A DNA stretch of 6,620 nt. Source: Hyphomicrobiales bacterium (GTDB lineage: Bacteria > Pseudomonadota > Alphaproteobacteria > Rhizobiales > Rhizobiaceae). Shown in pieces: positions 4,809-6,620 of this stretch. The DNA lies in assembly GCA_015654965.1 (NCBI GenBank), contig JAATGD010000362.1, positions 1 to 6,620 on the forward strand, given 5' to 3'. The notes beneath the pieces were generated by a model. It was not told the DNA's origin, ran no database searches, and saw nothing but the letters and a program-made list of their open reading frames with translations. Numbering within the stretch: the stretch's first letter is position 1; each line of letters begins with the position of its first letter. A program made the translations under genes and the position numbers.

Positions 4809-5486
4809 ATGACCGGAAACAGAAACACCCCACGCAACGTAATCCTTCATGCCGATTGCATCGACGCGATGCGCTCGTTTGAGCGGGCATCCGTGGATTT
4901 CGTCCTGACCGACCCGCCCTATATCGTGAACTATCGCGGTCGCGACGGCAGAAAGGTGGCGAATGACGACAACGCCCGCTGGCTCAAGCCCGCTTTCAAG
5001 CAGATGCACCGCGTTTTGAAGGATGGAAGCTTTGCAGTTTCGTTTTATTCTTGGACGAAAGTTGATCTGTTCATGGACGCCTGGAAATCAGCAGGTTTCC
5101 GCGTTGTCGGGCATTTGGTCTTCCGAAAGCGCTATGCGTCCTCGACGAAATTTTTGAGCTACCATCATGAGCAGGCATTCTTATTGGCAAAGGGCAAGGT
5201 TTCCCTGCCGGAAAAGCCAATCCCGGATGTGATCGACTTCCCTTACGCAGGCAACAAGCTGCATCCGACGCAAAAGCCCATTGAAGCTCTTACACCGCTG
5301 ATCGAGGCATTCACCAAGCCTGGCGATCTTGTACTCGACCCGTTTTGCGGTTCCGGATCGACATTGGCGACATCGCAGCAGCTTGGACGCGAATGGATCG
5401 GCATTGAACTCGACAGCGGACATTACCACACAGCGAGCAAGCAGCTTGAAGGAATACAGCAGAAGCACAGGAGGGTGGCGGCATAG
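4809..5486 (+). CDS. Orphan DNA methyltransferase, N4/N6 beta class
   Basis: The 225-residue enzyme should transfer a methyl group from S-adenosylmethionine to an exocyclic amino group of adenine (or cytosine) in DNA. Catalytic motif IV DPPY is at 35-38. The target-recognition region lies between about 40 and 145. The HPTQKP motif is at 152-157, and the S-adenosylmethionine motif LDPFCGSGS is at 176-184. Motif IV before motif I defines the beta class. No restriction endonuclease is next to it, so it is called orphan. It is shorter than CcrM-type cell-cycle enzymes and resembles the compact methylases found on proteobacterial plasmids and ICEs. Likely roles are protection from host restriction or epigenetic control of the element. 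The start has AAGGA with 8-base spacing. A small gene follows after 80 bp. Confidence 0.92.
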   Translation: MTGNRNTPRNVILHADCIDAMRSFERASVDFVLTDPPYIVNYRGRDGRKVANDDNARWLKPAFKQMHRVLKDGSFAVSFYSWTKVDLFMDAWKSAGFRVVGHLVFRKRYASSTKFLSYHHEQAFLLAKGKVSLPEKPIPDVIDFPYAGNKLHPTQKPIEALTPLIEAFTKPGDLVLDPFCGSGSTLATSQQLGREWIGIELDSGHYHTASKQLEGIQQKHRRVAA

Positions 5487-5510
5487 GCTGTCTTTTCTAT
5501 GACACATGCG

Positions 5511-5531
5511 CGCCCGTCAGCATGGCGGGCG
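5511..5531 (+). promoter_or_regulatory. GC-rich hairpin between methyltransferase and small gene
   Basis: CGCCCG (5511-5516) pairs with CGGGCG (5526-5531). T5517-G5525 and C5518-G5524 extend the stem, leaving loop AGCAT. No T-run follows. It may separate the two messages or adjust expression of the second gene. An upstream ATG at 5522 lies in its loop, which argues against that ATG as a start. Confidence 0.4.
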
Positions 5532-5566
5532 TCACTATCCAGGATAATTTGCAAAGGATATTTGAC

Positions 5567-5860
5567 ATGCGTTGGCTCATCACGAAAGACCACTGGGGCG
5601 GCTGTATTGGATTAGGTGAAAACGCCGATGGCGCACCTGCGCGTGGTAAGGTCCAAGACGGCGATAGCCTGCCGATGGAGTTCAGACTTTACGATCCACA
5701 CGGCACCCTTCTGTTTGAAGGACGTTGCGGAGATATAGACGCCGACTGGTGGCACGGCTTCGAACCGTTGATTTATCTCTGGAACCCGTTCCGTGCTCGT
5801 CGCCTTTTCTACCGTCCAGCTGGAACGAAAGGGCAATGGCGCATGTTCAAGCATCCATAA
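5567..5860 (+). CDS. Small hypothetical protein of mobile-element backbone type
   Basis: A 97-residue protein beginning MRWLITKDH. I do not recognise a domain of known function. Its general form, an N-terminal W-[IL]-[VI]-TKDH, a middle FRLYDxxG-x-LxFEGR segment and an aromatic end near GQW, recalls short uncharacterised proteins found on alphaproteobacterial plasmids and ICEs. It has no signal peptide or membrane segment and is rich in Trp and Arg. The start at 5567 is chosen because AAAGGA (5553-5558) lies eight bases before it. An in-frame ATG at 5522 lacks an RBS and sits in a hairpin. It lies 80 bp after the methyltransferase and may share its transcript. Existence of the gene is fairly sure, function unknown. 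Confidence 0.7.
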   Translation: MRWLITKDHWGGCIGLGENADGAPARGKVQDGDSLPMEFRLYDPHGTLLFEGRCGDIDADWWHGFEPLIYLWNPFRARRLFYRPAGTKGQWRMFKHP

Positions 5861-5892
5861 GCCGCTGCCATTGTTTAACAGTACGCGAAAAC

Positions 5893-5919
5893 CCGCCGGT
5901 TTGCATTGCAGACCGGCGG
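5893..5919 (-). terminator. 12-bp stem-loop, possible terminator (better on the minus strand)
   Basis: CCGCCGGTTTGC (5893-5904) pairs with GCAGACCGGCGG (5908-5919) over a three-base ATT loop, with one G-T wobble. On the plus strand no T-run follows. On the minus strand GGGTTTTCG follows, so termination would be more plausible in that direction. It sits 33 bp after the small hypothetical gene and may still serve as its 3' end. Confidence 0.45.
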
Positions 5920-6016
5920 TCATCTCATGCCTCTGAGGCGGGAAAAACCGCGCTCGCCGGACACGTCCGGGTCGCAAAAATCATAAGCCCCAGTTGATAT
6001 AGAATACAGGCCACAA

Positions 6017-6037
6017 CGTTGGTCACGTCAACGACCA
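6017..6037. promoter_or_regulatory. Overlapping dyads upstream of the DUF2285 gene, candidate operator
   Basis: CGTTG (6017-6021) and CAACG (6029-6033) form one inverted repeat, and TGGTC (6020-6024) with GACCA (6033-6037) forms a second. They lie about 130-150 bp before the likely start of the DUF2285 gene. They could be a regulator site. They do not match the TraR box well. Short dyads like these can arise by chance. Confidence 0.25.
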
Positions 6038-6166
6038 CCGCCTTCTGACGAGCGAATAAGGCACGTATTATATGCGGTTATCGATGCCTCATGTTCATTC
6101 GTGTCACAAAATCTGCAGCTTCGTGTGCGAGATTATTTCAGATATTCTGGGACGAGGGGACCGATG

Positions 6167-6436
6167 ATGCCGAAATTTCAGGATGAGCCGCCGCGCAGCG
6201 AGGTCCTTACCTCCTATGATCGGAAGCATATGAAGCTCTATATGCGACTGCTTGATTCAGAACGCGCTGGCGCCGACTGGCACAAAGCTGTTCAGATACT
6301 GTTCGGTCTCGATCCGTCCAAAGCTCCTCAACGCTGCCGCCTCATCTATGATGCTCATCTCGCCCGCGCCCGATGGATGGCAGAACAAGGTTACCGCGAA
6401 CTGGTCCGCGAAAGCCAGCAAAAATCTCAATCGTGA
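6167..6436 (+). CDS. Stand-alone DUF2285 (helix-turn-helix variant) protein
   Basis: The 89-residue protein beginning MPKFQDEPP matches the short DUF2285 family of alphaproteobacterial ICEs. Visible features are SYDRKHMKLYMRLLDSE (helix), GADWHKAVQILFGLDP (helix-turn) and HLARARWMAEQGYRELV (C-terminal helix). DUF2285 is known as a helix-turn-helix variant. It occurs in the rhizobial transfer activator FseA, and a single-domain protein, QseM, is the antiactivator. This gene could be such an antiactivator or a backbone DNA-binding protein. ATG 6167 was chosen because GAGGGG (6154-6159) lies seven bases upstream. ATG 6164 is too close to it and GTG 6101 has no RBS. The next gene starts 104 bp downstream in the same direction. 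The family call is by motif memory. Confidence 0.8.
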   Translation: MPKFQDEPPRSEVLTSYDRKHMKLYMRLLDSERAGADWHKAVQILFGLDPSKAPQRCRLIYDAHLARARWMAEQGYRELVRESQQKSQS

Positions 6437-6540
6437 TGCGCTGCAGGCATCACCCTCTGATGCGCAGAATACTTCCATCGGTCAGGTAATTCGGGAATCG
6501 TGTTTCGATCCAAGTGTAAACAGTACCTGTGAGGATCATG

Positions 6541-6620
6541 ATGACACAAGACGCATCAGCATGGCTTTCCTCGGATTATAATCATCTGGATTTGCTAACA
6601 GCATCCGATCTCGCCTGGGA
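6541..6620 (+). CDS. 5' end of a DUF6499/DUF2285-type transcriptional regulator (cut by window)
   Basis: Twenty-six complete codons follow ATG 6541, with WLSSDYNHLDLL then TASDLAWE. The Y-x-x-L-x-x-L-x-x-x-DLAWE pattern is typical of the N-terminal DUF6499 domain, which in ICE regulators precedes a DUF2285 domain. GAGG (6531-6534) gives six-base spacing to ATG 6541. The adjoining ATG 6538 is too close to it. The gene lies after the stand-alone DUF2285 gene in the same orientation. In rhizobial ICEs such genes lead the replication and transfer block. Whether it carries its DUF2285 domain in one frame or needs a frameshift, as for FseA, is outside the window. Confidence 0.65.
   Translation, partial: MTQDASAWLSSDYNHLDLLTASDLAW

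Larger units (their letters stand above)
5861..6166. other. 306-bp intergenic region with a strong hairpin and a dyad
   Basis: No convincing gene is seen. The region holds the 12-bp hairpin at 5893-5919, overlapping dyads at 6017-6037, and a weak -10-like TATTAT (6066-6071) with only a poor TTCTGA -35 match (6043-6048). The promoter of the DUF2285 gene should lie here but cannot be placed with confidence. The in-frame GTG at 6101 would start a longer version of that gene and has no good RBS. Confidence 0.4.
131..6620. mobile_element. Integrative (ICE-like) element, one end plus part of its body
   Basis: An attachment-site-like tRNA fragment, a large serine recombinase next to it, a toxin-antitoxin pair, an apparent metabolic cargo gene, an orphan DNA methyltransferase and DUF2285/DUF6499 genes occur in one run. 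This is the usual content of rhizobial integrative and conjugative elements. No conjugation gene (relaxase, traG, trb/virB) is visible in the window, so conjugative ability is inferred from the company the DUF2285/DUF6499 genes usually keep. The right boundary lies outside the window. The left boundary is placed in the tRNA fragment. A plasmid or circular form cannot be excluded, because the sequence left of the fragment is not the tRNA 5' half. Confidence 0.6.

Noticed and set aside
4592..4890. Minus-strand reading frames in the leader of the methyltransferase
   Set aside because: They run across hairpins and into the methyltransferase start, have low-complexity composition and no family features. 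The region is better explained as structured non-coding DNA.
5522..5566. Upstream ATG for the small hypothetical gene
   Set aside because: It lies in a hairpin loop without an RBS, while ATG 5567 has AAAGGA at good spacing.
5725..5997. 90-residue plus-strand reading frame
   Set aside because: It overlaps the small hypothetical gene in another frame and continues through the strong hairpin at 5893-5919. No RBS or domain was seen.

Overview
The window looks like one end of an integrative (probably integrative and conjugative) element in an alphaproteobacterium, most likely Rhizobiales (Brucella/Ochrobactrum, Rhizobium or Mesorhizobium relatives). This rests on the initiator-tRNA sequence, the moderately GC-rich coding style, and protein families typical of rhizobial integrative elements and plasmids. 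No database search was possible, so species and element names are inference.

Left edge (1-215): an AT-rich stretch with repeats of TAGCACGGT runs into the 3' part of an initiator tRNA gene (anticodon loop to CCA, about 130-174). A hairpin terminator follows (188-215). The 5' half of the tRNA is missing, so this is an attachment-site copy and not a working tRNA. Integration module (131-2015, minus strand): a 552-residue large serine recombinase is preceded by a tightly coupled small gene. The last 13 residues of the recombinase and its stop codon are the antisense of the tRNA fragment. The recombinase lies on the CCA side of the fragment and the other side is not tRNA, so this is either a junction between two tandem elements or an attP-type (circular or unintegrated) junction.

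Accessory genes (2216-4489, plus strand): a DUF1778 (TacA-like) antitoxin and a GNAT (TacT-like) acetyltransferase toxin sit behind a good promoter and probably stabilise the element. A class A FAD-dependent monooxygenase of unknown substrate follows as apparent cargo. A 9-bp palindrome lies in front of it and a 10-bp hairpin spans its stop codon.

Backbone (4490-6620, plus strand): a 319-bp hairpin-rich non-coding leader precedes an orphan beta-class DNA methyltransferase. Next come a small hypothetical protein, a 306-bp spacer with a very strong hairpin and a dyad, a stand-alone DUF2285 protein, and the first codons of a DUF6499/DUF2285-type regulator cut by the window end. In rhizobial ICEs the DUF2285 and DUF6499 families include the activator and antiactivator that control excision and transfer. 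The right end is therefore probably the start of the conjugation control or replication block.

The working model is that the recombinase module moves the element at the initiator tRNA, the toxin-antitoxin pair retains it, the methyltransferase may protect or mark its DNA, and the DUF2285/DUF6499 genes control transfer. The least ordinary points are the tRNA/recombinase overlap and its orientation, the Tyr-to-Trp change in the toxin, the leader with competing hairpins, and the stand-alone DUF2285 gene beside a DUF6499 gene.
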